Below, piece after piece: positions 55,174-64,000 of a stretch of DNA of 64,000 bases. The notes below the pieces were generated by a model that worked only from the letters and a program-made list of their open reading frames with translations, was not told the DNA's origin and did not search any database. Position 1 is the stretch's first letter. Each line of letters starts with the position of its first letter. Location: contig NZ_CP034766.1 of the NCBI RefSeq assembly GCF_004006015.1, positions 3,629,001 to 3,693,000 on the forward strand, given 5' to 3'. The DNA comes from Rhodococcus sp. X156 (GTDB lineage: Bacteria > Actinomycetota > Actinomycetes > Mycobacteriales > Mycobacteriaceae). A program made the translations under genes and the position numbers.

Positions 55174-56811
55174 TCACCCGACCTTGGGTGTGCTGCGGGC
55201 GACGATGGCGGCAGTGTCCAGCCCGGACGGCAGGGTGCCGTAGACGCTGCCCCAGTCCCCACCGAGGCGGCTGGCGCAGAAGGCGTCCGCCACCGCGGGG
55301 TGGCCGCTACGGACCAGCAGCATCCCCTGCAGGGCCAGGGCCAGGTGCTCGGCGACGCGGCGGGCACGGTGCTCCAGGTCGCCGGGGTCGGCCAGGTCGC
55401 GCTTGACCACGGCGACGGCGGCGTCCAGGCGGCGGTCGGCGCCAGCCACCGAGTCCAGCTCCGCCAGGAACACCGCCAGCGCCTCCGGCTCGCGGGCCAT
55501 CGCGCGCAGCCCGTCCAGCGCGGCGACGTTGCCCGAGCCCTCCCACACGCTCAGCAGCGGAGCCTCCCGGTACAGCTTGGGCATGCCCGACTCCTCGACG
55601 TAGCCGTTGCCGCCCAAGCACTCCAGCGCCTCCGCGGCATGGCCGGGGCCGCGCTTGCAGACGAAGTACTTGCTCACCGACAGCCCGATGCGCCGCAGCG
55701 CCGCAGCGTGGGTGTCGCCGGCCTCGGCCTGGTCGGTCAGCCCGGCCAGCCACAGCGCCACGGTGGTGGCCGCCTCGGCCTCCACGGCCAGGTCGGCCAG
55801 CACGTTGCGCATCAGCGGCTGGTCCACCAGCTGGGCGCCGAAGGCGGCCCGGTGGGCGGCGTGGTGGCTGGCCTGGGCGATGCCGGTGCGCATGCCGGCG
55901 GCGCTGCCGATGATGCAGTCCAGCCGGGTCATGTTGACCATCTCGATGATGGTGCGCACCCCGCGGCCGGGCTCCCCGACGCGCCAGGCCACCGCCTCGT
56001 CGTACTCCACCTCCGAGCTGGCGTTGGAGTGGTTGCCCAGCTTGTCCTTGAGTCTCTGCAGGTGCATCCGGTTGCGGGTGCCGTCGGGCAGCACCCGGGG
56101 CAGCAGGAAGCAGGACAGGCCGGCGTCGGCCTCCTGCGCGAGCACCAGGAAGACGTCGGACATGGGCGCGGAGGTGAACCACTTGTGCCCGGTGAGCAGG
56201 TAGGTACCGGCTCCGCCCGGGACGGCGCGGGTGGTGTTGGCCCGGACGTCGGAGCCGCCCTGCTTCTCGGTCATGGACATCCCGGCGATCAGCCCGCGCT
56301 TGCCCAGCGGCGCCCGCAGGCCGAAGTCGTACTCCCGCGAGGTCAGCAGCGGCTCGTAGGCCGCGGCCAGCTCGGGGTTGGCCCGCAGCGCCGGCACGAC
56401 GGCGTTGGTCATGGAGATGGGGCAGCCGTGGCCGGCGTCCACCGTGCTCCACACCAGGAACTTCGCGGCCCGGGCCACGTGCGCACCGGGGCCGGGGTCG
56501 CTCCACGGCGAGCCGTGCAGCCCGTGGGCCACCGCGGTCTGCATCAGCTGGTGGTAGGCGGGGTCGAAGTCCACCTCGTCCACCCGGTGGCCGTAGCGGT
56601 CGTGGGTGCGCAGCACCGGTGGGTGTGCCTCGGCCAGGGCGCCCCACTGCTGGGCCTGCTCGCTGCCGGCCAGGCGGCCCAGCTCGTGCAGGCTCTCGGT
56701 GACCCAGGAGGCGTCCTCGCGGGCCAGGCCCTCCAGCAGCACGGGCCAGTCAGCCGCGTCGTGGCCCACCAGCGGCGGAACCTGGTTGGTGACCTCGTGC
56801 GTGGGCGTCAT
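55174..56811 (-). CDS. Acyl-CoA dehydrogenase, AidB-like
   Basis: 545 residues. The FAD-binding stretch MSMTEKQGGSDVRANTTRA, WFTSAPMSDVFLVLA and the C-terminal ECLGGNGYVEESG. The longer length and the AidB-like openings separate it from short FadE enzymes. It may dehydrogenate an acyl-CoA or act in alkylation defence. It is followed by the P450 after a 95-bp gap. Confidence 0.9.
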   Translation of the reverse strand: MTPTHEVTNQVPPLVGHDAADWPVLLEGLAREDASWVTESLHELGRLAGSEQAQQWGALAEAHPPVLRTHDRYGHRVDEVDFDPAYHQLMQTAVAHGLHGSPWSDPGPGAHVARAAKFLVWSTVDAGHGCPISMTNAVVPALRANPELAAAYEPLLTSREYDFGLRAPLGKRGLIAGMSMTEKQGGSDVRANTTRAVPGGAGTYLLTGHKWFTSAPMSDVFLVLAQEADAGLSCFLLPRVLPDGTRNRMHLQRLKDKLGNHSNASSEVEYDEAVAWRVGEPGRGVRTIIEMVNMTRLDCIIGSAAGMRTGIAQASHHAAHRAAFGAQLVDQPLMRNVLADLAVEAEAATTVALWLAGLTDQAEAGDTHAAALRRIGLSVSKYFVCKRGPGHAAEALECLGGNGYVEESGMPKLYREAPLLSVWEGSGNVAALDGLRAMAREPEALAVFLAELDSVAGADRRLDAAVAVVKRDLADPGDLEHRARRVAEHLALALQGMLLVRSGHPAVADAFCASRLGGDWGSVYGTLPSGLDTAAIVARSTPKVG

Positions 56812-57053
56812 GCCGTCCTCCGATGCTGCGCTGGGCGCTCACTCGCTGGCAGGCGCGGGCCGGGTCCGGCACCGCCTGCGCGGCCGCGGTGGACGCGGCG
56901 ACCTCACGGCTGCAGGCGGTGCGGACGACCTCGGCGAAGAGCTCTGCCTTGGTGGGGAAGTACCGGTAGACGGTGCCCGTGCGCGGCCTGCAGCAGGTCG
57001 TGCCGCACCGCGTCCAGTCGCTGCTGGACGGCGGGCGTCCTGCGGTAGGCCAC
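56750..57053 (-). pseudogene. TetR-family regulator with internal deletion
   Basis: From the GTG at 57053 the complement reads AYRRTPAVQQRLDAVRHDLL, the N-terminus of a TetR protein. After about 26 codons the reading frame changes, and the sequence goes straight to GTVYRYFPTKAELFAEVV, the end of the HTH domain. The recognition part between them is missing, and the C-terminal domain ends after a few more codons (frame closes at 56750, inside the next gene). It is a broken regulator. This 302-bp stretch has no other gene. Confidence 0.8.
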
Positions 57054-57059
57054 GCACGG

Positions 57060-57070
57060 AGTGAATCACT
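57060..57070. promoter_or_regulatory. Operator-like palindrome AGTGAATCACT
   Basis: Perfect 5-bp arms around A, placed just upstream of the broken TetR gene. It is probably the operator that this regulator once used, in the promoter of the TetR/AidB/P450/SDR group. Confidence 0.5.
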
Positions 57071-57113
57071 GTTCAGAACATCACTCAAGGGGCTCCGGGA
57101 CCCCCGGGATGGA

Positions 57114-58016
57114 CTACTCGAAGAGGGGCAGCACCGACTGCAGCTCGTCGGCGATGGAGGTGGGGACGATGTAGCCGTCCTGCTTCTCGATCTGCTCCAG
57201 GTTGGCGGCGATGTCCTCGACGCTCGGCTTGGCACCCTTGCCGGCGAACCAGCCCGGGGTGAGGCCGGTGAAGACGCGGGCGTAGCGACCACCCAGGGCG
57301 GAGAAGGCCTCGTGGGTGAGCTCGCTGGCCTCGCTGGCCAGGAACACCGTCATCGGGACGACGAGCTCGGGGGAGAACTGGTCGCCGTTGGCGCCGAGGA
57401 GCTCCTCGGTCATGCGGGTGTAGGCCACCGGCATGATCACGTTGCTCTTGATGTTCGACTTGGCGCCCTCGATGGCGAGCACGTTGGACAGGCCCACCAG
57501 GCCGGCCTTGGCCGCACCGTAGTTGGCCTGGCCGAAGTTGCCGAACACGCCCGCGTTGGAGGCGGTGAAGACGAAGCGGCCGTAGCCGTGCTCCTTCATG
57601 TTGGCGAACGCCGGCTGGCTCACGTAGAACGCGCCGCGCAGGTGCACGTCGAGCACCGCGTCCAGGTCCTCCCAGGACATCTTCAGGAAGCTCTTGTCCC
57701 GCAGGATGCCGGCGTTGTTGATGACGATGTCGACCTTGCCGAAGCTGTCGATGGCGGTCTGCACGATCGCCGCGCCGCCCTCGGGGGTGGACACCGAGTC
57801 GTGGTTGGCCGCCGCGCGGCCACCCTTGGCGACGATCTCGTCGACGACCTTCTGGGCGGCGCTGTCCGAGCCGCCGACACCGTTGACGGATCCGCCGAGG
57901 TCGTTGACCACGACAGCGGCACCGCGGGCCGCCAGCTCCAGGGCGTAGGCGCGGCCCAGGCCGCCGCCCGCGCCGGTCACGATGGCTACGCGGTCATCAA
58001 AGGTGATCTCGGACAT
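57114..58016 (-). CDS. MFE2-type 3-hydroxyacyl-CoA dehydrogenase (SDR)
   Basis: 300 residues. VTGAGGGLGRAYALEL, VVVNDLGGSVNGVGGSD, NNAGILRDKSF and NYGAAKAGLVG are the signatures of the peroxisomal multifunctional enzyme 2 dehydrogenase domain. The C-terminus extends beyond a plain SDR. It likely works in beta-oxidation of branched or sterol side-chain acyl-CoAs. Start ATG at 58016. Confidence 0.9.
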   Translation of the reverse strand: MSEITFDDRVAIVTGAGGGLGRAYALELAARGAAVVVNDLGGSVNGVGGSDSAAQKVVDEIVAKGGRAAANHDSVSTPEGGAAIVQTAIDSFGKVDIVINNAGILRDKSFLKMSWEDLDAVLDVHLRGAFYVSQPAFANMKEHGYGRFVFTASNAGVFGNFGQANYGAAKAGLVGLSNVLAIEGAKSNIKSNVIMPVAYTRMTEELLGANGDQFSPELVVPMTVFLASEASELTHEAFSALGGRYARVFTGLTPGWFAGKGAKPSVEDIAANLEQIEKQDGYIVPTSIADELQSVLPLFE

Positions 58017-58196
58017 GTGGATCCTTCCGATCGAAGTCAGGTGGGGTTACCAGCGGGTACACGGTAGCCGCGCGCCGCTCTCCGCCCACCTCCGCGTCGG
58101 CGAACCCGTGGTGCGGAACGGGCCCGTGGTGATGAACACTCGACCCACGCGGTGGCCGTCGTGGCTGCTGTCGGACCGACACAGGAGGCGACGAGG

Positions 58197-58529
58197 ATGA
58201 CCGAGCCAACCACGGCCGGGACCCAGGCGACCCACGGCGAGCTGGGTGCCCCGCTGGTGACCAACAACCCGGACGAGAGCCGGTTCGAGCTGCGGGTGGA
58301 CGGCAACCTGGTGGGGCTCGCCGACTACCGCGTGCACGCCGGCCGGATGGTGTTCACCCACACCGAGGTCGATCCCGGCCTGGGCGGTCGCGGGCTGGGC
58401 GGGGTGCTCATCGGCGCCGCCCTGGCCGAGGTGCGCAACCAGGGGCTCTCCGCCGATCCGCAGTGCTCCTTCGTCGACGACTACCTCAACCGGCACCCCG
58501 AGCACGCCGACCTGCGCCACCGCCGCTGA
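58197..58529 (+). CDS. GNAT-like N-acetyltransferase (YjdJ type)
   Basis: 110 residues from the ATG at 58197 with AGGAGG upstream. FELRVDGNLVGLADYRV and GGRGLGGVLIGAALAEVRNQG (acetyl-CoA-binding loop) fit the short Gcn5-related family; the substrate is unknown. It is convergent with entF. Confidence 0.85.
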   Translation: MTEPTTAGTQATHGELGAPLVTNNPDESRFELRVDGNLVGLADYRVHAGRMVFTHTEVDPGLGGRGLGGVLIGAALAEVRNQGLSADPQCSFVDDYLNRHPEHADLRHRR

Positions 58530-58550
58530 GCATGCTGGTCCCGCGGGCGC

Positions 58551-61500
58551 TCAGCCCAGGTGGGTGCTGAGCTCCGCGCCCACCACCTGCAGGTGCGGCG
58601 GGGCGATCACCTCGGCGTGGGTGCACGGCAGGTCCACCACGCGCACCGAGCCGGACACGTGGTCCTGCCAGCCGCGCGGGTCGAGCCAGTGCTCCCGGCG
58701 CGGCGCGGTGGCGGCGAAGAAGAGCACGTCGCCGTCGAAGTGCTGCGGTTGGTGCGCCCGCATCAGCTCGGTGTTGCTCACCACCACCGCCACCATGGCC
58801 GAGAGCACCTCCGGGCTCAGCTCGGCCATCGCGCTGTTGGCGGTGCGCAGGGCGGCCACCACGGTGGCGGTGTCCAGCGCGGGCACGGTCTCCGGGTCGA
58901 TGCCGGCCATGGTCAGCAGCGCCCGCCGGGAGTCCTGCTCGTCGGGCAGCTCCAAGCCCTGCCACTGCTCGGCCGGGTAGGCGTCCAGCAGGGCCAGCAG
59001 GGCCACCTCCTGCCCGGCGGCGCGCAGCTGCACGGCCATGGCGTGGGCGACCGCTCCGCCGACCGACCAGCCCAGCAACCGGTAGGGACCCTCCGGCTGG
59101 CGGTGCTGCAGCAGCTGCACGTAGCTGGCCGCCATCTCCTCCAGGGACGCGGGCAGGGCGTCGGTTCCGCCGGCGAGCCCGGCCGCCTGCAGGGCGTGCA
59201 CCCCCACCTCGGGGGGCAGGTGCGGCAGCAGGCGGGTGTAGCACCAGCCCAGCCCGCCGGCCGGGTGCACGCACCACAGCGGGGCGGCGGTGCCCTCCCG
59301 CAAGGTCAGCACGCTGCCGGTGCCCGTGTCCCCGCTGCGCTCGCCGCCGTCTGCCAGCACCGCTGCCAGCCGTCGGGGGGTGGCGGCTCCCACCACCGCG
59401 CCCACGGAGACCTCCGTCCCGAGCGCCGCGGTCACGCTGCGGGCCAGCACCGCGGCGAGCAGGCTGTGTCCGCCGAGGTCGAAGAAGTTGTCGTCCGGAC
59501 GCACCTGTCCGACGTCGAGCACCTCGGCGAACAGCCGGCAGAGCAGCTCGTCGCGCGGGGTGCCGGCCACCGTGTGCGCCCCGGTGGCCAGGGTGGGGGC
59601 GGGCAGCGCCGCGCGGTCCAGCTTGCCGTTGGCCGACAGCGGCAGCTCGTCGAGCACCACCACGGCGGTGGGCACCAGGTGCGCCGGCAGCTCTCGGCCC
59701 ACCGCGGCCCGCAGGGCGCCGGGCAGGTCAGCTCCGGGCAGGTCAGCTCCGGGCTCCGCACCGTGGCTTGGCTCGGTCACCACGTAGCCCACCAGCCGCT
59801 GGTCGCCGGGGCGGTCCTCTCGCAGCAGGACCGCCGCGGCGGCCACCGCCGGCAGCCGCCGCAGCGCGCTCTCGACCTCGCCCAGCTCGATGCGCATGCC
59901 GCGCAGCTTCACCTGTCCGTCGGTGCGGCCCAGGTAGCGCAGCGCGCCGTCGCTGCGCCACTGGACCAGGTCCCCGGTGCGGTACATCCGCCCCGGGCCG
60001 AACGGGTCGGACAGGAAGCGCTCCGCGGTCAGCTCGGGGCGGTGGAGGTAGCCCTCGGCCAGCTGCACGCCGGCCAGGTACAGCTCACCGGTGACACCCA
60101 CCGGGACCGGCCGCTGGTGGGCGTCCAGGACGTAGGTGCGGGTGTTCCACACCGGACGCCCGATCGGTGTCTCGGTGTCGTGTGGTCGGCACGTCCAGGC
60201 GGTGACGTCCACGGCAGCCTCGGTGGGCCCGTAGAGGTTGTGCAGGTCCACCCCGGGCAGGCTCCGCAGGAAACGTCCGGCCGACTCCACCGGCAGTGCC
60301 TCCCCGCTGCAGAACACCTGGCGCAGCACCACCGTGCAGCGCGACCGGGCTGCGGCGTCGCTGGCCAGCTCGTCCAGGAACAGCCGCAGCATGGACGGGA
60401 CGAAGTGCACGGTGGTGATCCGCTCGGCGCCGATGAGCTCGGCCAGGTAGCGGGGGTCTCGGTGCCCGCCCGGCTCGGCCAGCACCAGCACCGCCCCGGC
60501 GATGCTGGGCCAGAACAGCTCCCACACCGACACGTCGAAGCCGGACGGGGTCTTCTGCAGCACCCGGTCGGCCACGTCGATGGGGTAGGTGGCCTGCATC
60601 CACAGCAGCCGGTTGACGATGGCCCGGTGGCTGACCACCACACCCTTGGGGTTTCCGGTGGAGCCGGAGGTGTAGATGACGTAGGCGGGGTCCTCCGGGC
60701 GCGGGTCCTCCGGCGAGGCTGCCGCAGCCGGGCCTGCGGGGATCGGATCTGCGGCGGCCAGGTCTGCGGCGGCCGGGTCCACGGTGGGCACGCCAGCAGC
60801 TGCGGCGACGTGGGCCAGCCCCACCTCGGCGGTGGTGACCAGGCAGGCGGGGCGGGCATCGGTCAGCAGGTAGGCCAGCCGCTGCTCGGGGTAGCCGGGG
60901 TCCAGCGGCAGGTAGGCGGCGCCGGCCTTGAGCACGGCGTGCAGGGTGACCAGCAGCTCGGGACCGCGCGGCAGCCCCACGGCCACCACCGTGCCCCGGC
61001 CCGCGCCGGTGGCCCGCAGCGCCGCGGCCAGCGCGTCGGAGCGCTGCGCCAGCTCGGCGTAGGTCAGCTCCCCACCCGCGCCCCGGACCGCCGGAGCGTG
61101 CGGGGTGCGCTCGGCCTGCTCGGCCAGCAGCGCCACCAACGTGGTGTCCGGCACCGGGTGGGCGGTGTCGTTCCAGCGGTGCAGCACGGTCTCGCGCTCC
61201 TCGGCGGTGAGCACCTCGACCGTGCTGGCCGCCACCCCGGCGCCCTGCTCGCCCACGCTGCGCAGCAGCCCGAGCACCCGGTGCAGGTGGGCGGCGGGGG
61301 CGCTCGCGTCGTAGCAGGCGGGGTTGGCCTCCACCGACAGGCTCAGCGCCGGTCCCGCCGCGCGCTGGCGGCGCACCACGGTGAAGTGCAGGTCCTCCAC
61401 CGGACCGGTGGAGAGCGTGTGGGAGGTGGCTGGAGCACCGCGGAAGGACAGCGTGGGGGCGTAGGCGATGACGTTGACCAGGGGGCCGAACAGCCGCTGG

Positions 61501-62597
61501 CCGGGCCCGGAGCGGCGCAGGTCACGGCGCAGCTGCTCGTAGCGGTAGTGGCGGTGCCGGGCCAGGCGACGGCGCTGGGCGGTGACCGTGGCGGCCACGT
61601 CGGCCACCGTGTCGTCGGGGGCCACCGGCACCGGGGTGGCGGCGATGTTCATGACCATGGCGGGGGTGCTGGCCCCCACTCCGCCCAGGCGGTTCATCTG
61701 CGGGATGCCCAGCACCGGCTGGCTGCTGGTCATCCGGTGCAGGTACACCGCGTGCACGGCGAAGAGCAGGTCCAGCCACGACGTCCCGGCCTCCTCGGCC
61801 GCGGCCTCGACGGCGGCCAGCTCCTCCGGGCCCAGCTCGGCGGTGGCGGACAGCGCCACGGCCGCGGGGGCAGCCGTGCCGTCGGTGAGGCTGCGGGCGG
61901 GCTCCACCTCGGCCAGCATCTCGGTCCAGAACTCCCGGTCGGCGGTGGGCTGGTCGCTGGTGCGGTAGTCCTGCTCGGCGTCGAGCACCTGGGCGAAGCC
62001 GCCGTCGGGGCGCACCGGCACCGGCTCGCCCGCGCACAGGGCGGTGTAGGTCTCGGCCACCCGCTGCTCCAGCAGCGCCACGGCGTAGCCGTCGACGGCG
62101 AGGTGGTGTGCGCGCTGGTACCAGAGCACGTCGCCGCCGGGCAGCACCAGCAGCGCTGCGCCGTAGAGCGGGTTGGCCAGCGCGCCGGGCAGCGGGGCGG
62201 CGGTGCTGTCCAGCTGGGCCGGGCGCGCGAGGTCGGCGTGCATCCACTCCAGCGCCGCCGCGTGCGCGGCCGGTCGGTCGACGTGCCCGGTGAGGTCGAC
62301 CACCTCCACCCGGGCGGGCACCGGCGGGCCCACCTGCTGCCAGGGCTCACCGTCGGCGCCGGTGCCCAGCACCAGCCGCAGGCTCTCGGTCTCGCTGCTG
62401 ACCAGCCGGATGGCCTCGCGCAGCGCGGCCAGGTCCACCGGTGCGGGGATCTCCACGTACGCCGCGGTGGACAGCGCGGGGCTCGTCGGGTCCAGGCAGT
62501 GCGCCATCCACAGCGCCAGCTGCGCCTCGGTCAGCGGGCGGCGCAGCGGCCCAGCCGGCGAGGGGGTGGGTGACGGGGCGTCCAGGGTGGTGCTCAT
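58551..62597 (-). CDS. entF: Enterobactin synthetase component F-like NRPS (C-A-T-TE)
   Basis: 1348 residues. Condensation domain with HHLAVDG near residue 163; adenylation domain with YVIYTSGSTGNPKGV; carrier protein with DLGGHSLLA, Ser near 1042; thioesterase with GWSVGG near 1177 and His in CTHAEVI. The A-domain pocket residues read D, V, W (FDVSVWE), H (TVHFVPSM), F and S (VFCSGEAL), L (LHNLYGPT), V and D (AAVDV): DVWHFSLVD, the EntF serine code. The enzyme should join 2,3-dihydroxybenzoate from EntB to serine and release a cyclic trimer or a shorter ester. An Ala/Pro linker carries a small repeat (LPGADLPGADLPG). Confidence 0.93.
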   Translation of the reverse strand: MSTTLDAPSPTPSPAGPLRRPLTEAQLALWMAHCLDPTSPALSTAAYVEIPAPVDLAALREAIRLVSSETESLRLVLGTGADGEPWQQVGPPVPARVEVVDLTGHVDRPAAHAAALEWMHADLARPAQLDSTAAPLPGALANPLYGAALLVLPGGDVLWYQRAHHLAVDGYAVALLEQRVAETYTALCAGEPVPVRPDGGFAQVLDAEQDYRTSDQPTADREFWTEMLAEVEPARSLTDGTAAPAAVALSATAELGPEELAAVEAAAEEAGTSWLDLLFAVHAVYLHRMTSSQPVLGIPQMNRLGGVGASTPAMVMNIAATPVPVAPDDTVADVAATVTAQRRRLARHRHYRYEQLRRDLRRSGPGQRLFGPLVNVIAYAPTLSFRGAPATSHTLSTGPVEDLHFTVVRRQRAAGPALSLSVEANPACYDASAPAAHLHRVLGLLRSVGEQGAGVAASTVEVLTAEERETVLHRWNDTAHPVPDTTLVALLAEQAERTPHAPAVRGAGGELTYAELAQRSDALAAALRATGAGRGTVVAVGLPRGPELLVTLHAVLKAGAAYLPLDPGYPEQRLAYLLTDARPACLVTTAEVGLAHVAAAAGVPTVDPAAADLAAADPIPAGPAAAASPEDPRPEDPAYVIYTSGSTGNPKGVVVSHRAIVNRLLWMQATYPIDVADRVLQKTPSGFDVSVWELFWPSIAGAVLVLAEPGGHRDPRYLAELIGAERITTVHFVPSMLRLFLDELASDAAARSRCTVVLRQVFCSGEALPVESAGRFLRSLPGVDLHNLYGPTEAAVDVTAWTCRPHDTETPIGRPVWNTRTYVLDAHQRPVPVGVTGELYLAGVQLAEGYLHRPELTAERFLSDPFGPGRMYRTGDLVQWRSDGALRYLGRTDGQVKLRGMRIELGEVESALRRLPAVAAAAVLLREDRPGDQRLVGYVVTEPSHGAEPGADLPGADLPGALRAAVGRELPAHLVPTAVVVLDELPLSANGKLDRAALPAPTLATGAHTVAGTPRDELLCRLFAEVLDVGQVRPDDNFFDLGGHSLLAAVLARSVTAALGTEVSVGAVVGAATPRRLAAVLADGGERSGDTGTGSVLTLREGTAAPLWCVHPAGGLGWCYTRLLPHLPPEVGVHALQAAGLAGGTDALPASLEEMAASYVQLLQHRQPEGPYRLLGWSVGGAVAHAMAVQLRAAGQEVALLALLDAYPAEQWQGLELPDEQDSRRALLTMAGIDPETVPALDTATVVAALRTANSAMAELSPEVLSAMVAVVVSNTELMRAHQPQHFDGDVLFFAATAPRREHWLDPRGWQDHVSGSVRVVDLPCTHAEVIAPPHLQVVGAELSTHLG

Positions 62598-62615
62598 CGG
62601 TACCGGCTCTCCTGC

Positions 62616-63575
62616 TCAGTGCTGGAGCACGGCGTGCCAGGACCGCACGGTCGGCGTCTCGGACAGCTCGGCGAAGCTCACCGTGGTGCCCGCAGCCACG
62701 GTGGACTCCACCAGGCTCATCAGGCGGATGGAGTCCAGCCCCAGGTCCACCAGGTTGTCGTCGTAGTCGATGCTCTCCGCGGGCTCGCCGAGCAGCGCGG
62801 CCACCCGGTCCCGCAGCGCGTCCAGCCCGGCCGTGTCGGTCTCGGTGGCGCTCTCGCGGGATCCGTCGCCCAGCTCGGTGAGCAGCTGGTCGGTGTCCAG
62901 GACGCGGGCGCAGCGGCGGGCGGCGTAGGACAACGCGCTGGCGTGGTCGTCGCGGCTGAAGTCGGCCACCGCGTCGGCGACCAGGAACGCCTGCACGTCG
63001 TCCATGAACGCCTCGGTGGCCGTGACCTGGCAGCCGATGTGGGCGTAGACGCCGGTGATGAGCAGCTGGTCGCGGCCCCACTCCCGCATCAGCTCCCGCA
63101 GCGGGGTGCGCTGGAAGGCGCTGTAGCGCCACTTGGTGAGCACGGTGTCCTCGCTGGTCGGGGCCAGCTCGGCCACCACGTCCGGGGCCCCGCCGGCAGC
63201 GGACAGGCCCGGACCCCAGAAGTCGGTGAGCAGGGCGCGCTCGGCGGGGTCCTGGTCGCCGGGCTGGCAGGTGAACACCACCGGGATGCCGGCCGCCGTG
63301 GCGGCCTCGCGCAGCTGGCGGATGCGCGGGACCACGCTGGCCAGCGGTTCCTGCCCGCGGGGGAAGACGTCGACGAAGTGGTTCTGCATGTCGTGCACCA
63401 GCAGCACCGCGCGGGCGGGGTCGGCCGGCCAGCTGACCTTGTTGGCGGGGGCGTCGGCCGCGGTGGGCGGGACGTAGCTGGCGATGGTGGGCAGGCCGCT
63501 GGGCCGGGTGGCCGTGCTGGTGGGGAGGGTGCTGGCGGGGAGGGTGCTGGTGCTCGTCTGCTGCGAGGTGCTCAT
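62616..63575 (-). CDS. entB: Isochorismatase with aryl-carrier domain (EntB/DhbB type)
   Basis: 319 residues. Isochorismatase catalytic Asp in LLVHDMQNHFV, Lys in LTKWRYSAF, and Cys in GVYAHIGCQVTATEAF. The C-terminal carrier domain has NLVDLGLDSIRLM with the Ser that takes the phosphopantetheine arm. The N-terminus starts with a Ser/Thr-rich repeat (STLPASTLPTST). It makes 2,3-dihydro-2,3-dihydroxybenzoate and carries dihydroxybenzoate to EntF. It lies 18 bp upstream of entF. Confidence 0.95.
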   Translation of the reverse strand: MSTSQQTSTSTLPASTLPTSTATRPSGLPTIASYVPPTAADAPANKVSWPADPARAVLLVHDMQNHFVDVFPRGQEPLASVVPRIRQLREAATAAGIPVVFTCQPGDQDPAERALLTDFWGPGLSAAGGAPDVVAELAPTSEDTVLTKWRYSAFQRTPLRELMREWGRDQLLITGVYAHIGCQVTATEAFMDDVQAFLVADAVADFSRDDHASALSYAARRCARVLDTDQLLTELGDGSRESATETDTAGLDALRDRVAALLGEPAESIDYDDNLVDLGLDSIRLMSLVESTVAAGTTVSFAELSETPTVRSWHAVLQH

Positions 63576-63607
63576 GCGGGGCTCCTTCGGGCGTCAGGTG
63601 AGGTCGG

Positions 63608-64000
63608 TCAGGCGTGCGGGAGCAGCTGCTCGGCGATGGCGGTGCGCAGGTCGCGCTTGCTGGTCTTGCCCACCCCGGTGGCGGGGAAGGCCGCGACGGC
63701 GACGACCCGGTCGGGCACCTTGTAGGCGGCCACCCCGCGGGCGGCGAGGAAGGCCGCCAGCACTCGTCGGGTGAGGGTGGTGGGCTCCACCTCGGCGCGG
63801 GGCACCACGAAGGCGCAGGTGCGCTCGCCCAGCATGGCGTCGGGCATGGCCACCAGGGCCGCGTCGTGCACGTCGGGGTGGGCCAGCAGGTGGTTCTCCA
63901 CCTCTTCCGGCGCCACCTTCTCCCCGCCGCGGTTGATCTGGTCCTTGGCCCGGCCCTCCACCCGGACGTGGCCGGTGTCGGTGACGCTGGCCAGGTCGCC
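63608..64000 (-). CDS. entE: 2,3-dihydroxybenzoate-AMP ligase, C-terminal part
   Basis: The frame is cut by the right window edge; the visible 130 residues are the C-terminal domain of EntE/Dhb[23 protein letters not shown] and the catalytic Lys in [14 protein letters not shown]. The enzyme activates 2,3-dihydroxybenzoate and loads it onto EntB. The rest, and the promoter of the operon (where an iron-regulator site would be expected), are outside the window. Confidence 0.92.
   Translation of the reverse strand, partial: GDLASVTDTGHVRVEGRAKDQINRGGEKVAPEEVENHLLAHPDVHDAALVAMPDAMLGERTCAFVVPRAEVEPTTLTRRVLAAFLAARGVAAYKVPDRVVAVAAFPATGVGKTSKRDLRTAIAEQLLPHA

Noticed and set aside
59700-59760. Tandem repeat in entF as a mobile or CRISPR-like element
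   Set aside because: It is only a short in-frame linker repeat (LPGAD twice) with no spacers.
1-64000. tRNA genes, insertion sequences and CRISPR arrays
   Set aside because: No cloverleaf with a TTCRA arm, no transposase frame with terminal repeats and no regular repeat-spacer series were found by eye.

Overview
The window is a high-GC actinobacterial chromosome segment. Its backbone has the same gene content and order as the Mycobacterium tuberculosis region from Rv0037 (yqgE side) to Rv0058 (dnaB), but inverted relative to that map: dnaB, rplI, rpsR, ssb, rpsF, GT87 mannosyltransferase-like, ponA, DUF5318, padR, ino1, an Rv0045c-like hydrolase, leuS, yqgE. This points to a member of the Mycobacteriales, although I cannot name a genus. 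Eight genes start directly 6-7 nt after a TANNNT -10 element, which is the pattern of leaderless transcripts common in this group.

Layout. 1-1.8 kb: a TetR regulator (cut by the window edge) divergent from a Tet(X)-like FAD monooxygenase, with two palindromic operators between them. 2-6.9 kb: a PucR-type regulator, an MFS exporter and an uncharacterised permease; the regulator and the permease share a two-part promoter motif. 6.9-10.7 kb: AlkB-like dioxygenase, photolyase, isopentenyl-diphosphate isomerase, a small monooxygenase and a secreted lipocalin. 10.7-18.4 kb: a UvrA paralogue, then an operon encoding a lipoprotein binding protein, a permease, an ATPase and a metallo-amidohydrolase, divergent from a FadR-type GntR regulator; two FadR-like operators lie in the divergent region. 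18.4-31.6 kb: the replication, ribosomal-protein and cell-wall backbone, with a cluster of DnaA-box-like sites between dnaB and rplI.

31.7-40.4 kb: an AccD3-like carboxyltransferase, an acyl-CoA synthetase, a frameshifted MFS transporter with a TetR gene, an OAT2-type ArgJ, a hydrolase, a guanidine-III riboswitch in front of a small multidrug resistance (Gdx/SugE) exporter, and pirin. 40.5-52.9 kb: a hydrolase/adenylate-forming fusion protein, a DUF1214 protein, another hydrolase, an SDR, leuS, an SdpI-like membrane protein, a second PucR-like regulator, a rhomboid-like protein and yqgE.

53-58.5 kb: a probable lipid or steroid catabolic group (SDR, cytochrome P450, AidB-like acyl-CoA dehydrogenase, MFE2-type dehydrogenase) with a TetR gene broken by an internal deletion. 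58.5-64 kb: the end of a catecholate siderophore operon (EntE, EntB, EntF types). The adenylation domain of the EntF-like synthetase carries the full serine specificity code, so an enterobactin-type (2,3-dihydroxybenzoyl-serine) product is likely.

The best-supported regulatory finds are the guanidine-III riboswitch, the paired FadR-like operators, the TetR/Tet(X)-like divergent promoter and the PucR motif shared by two promoters. The least characterised unit is the amidohydrolase/ABC transporter operon.
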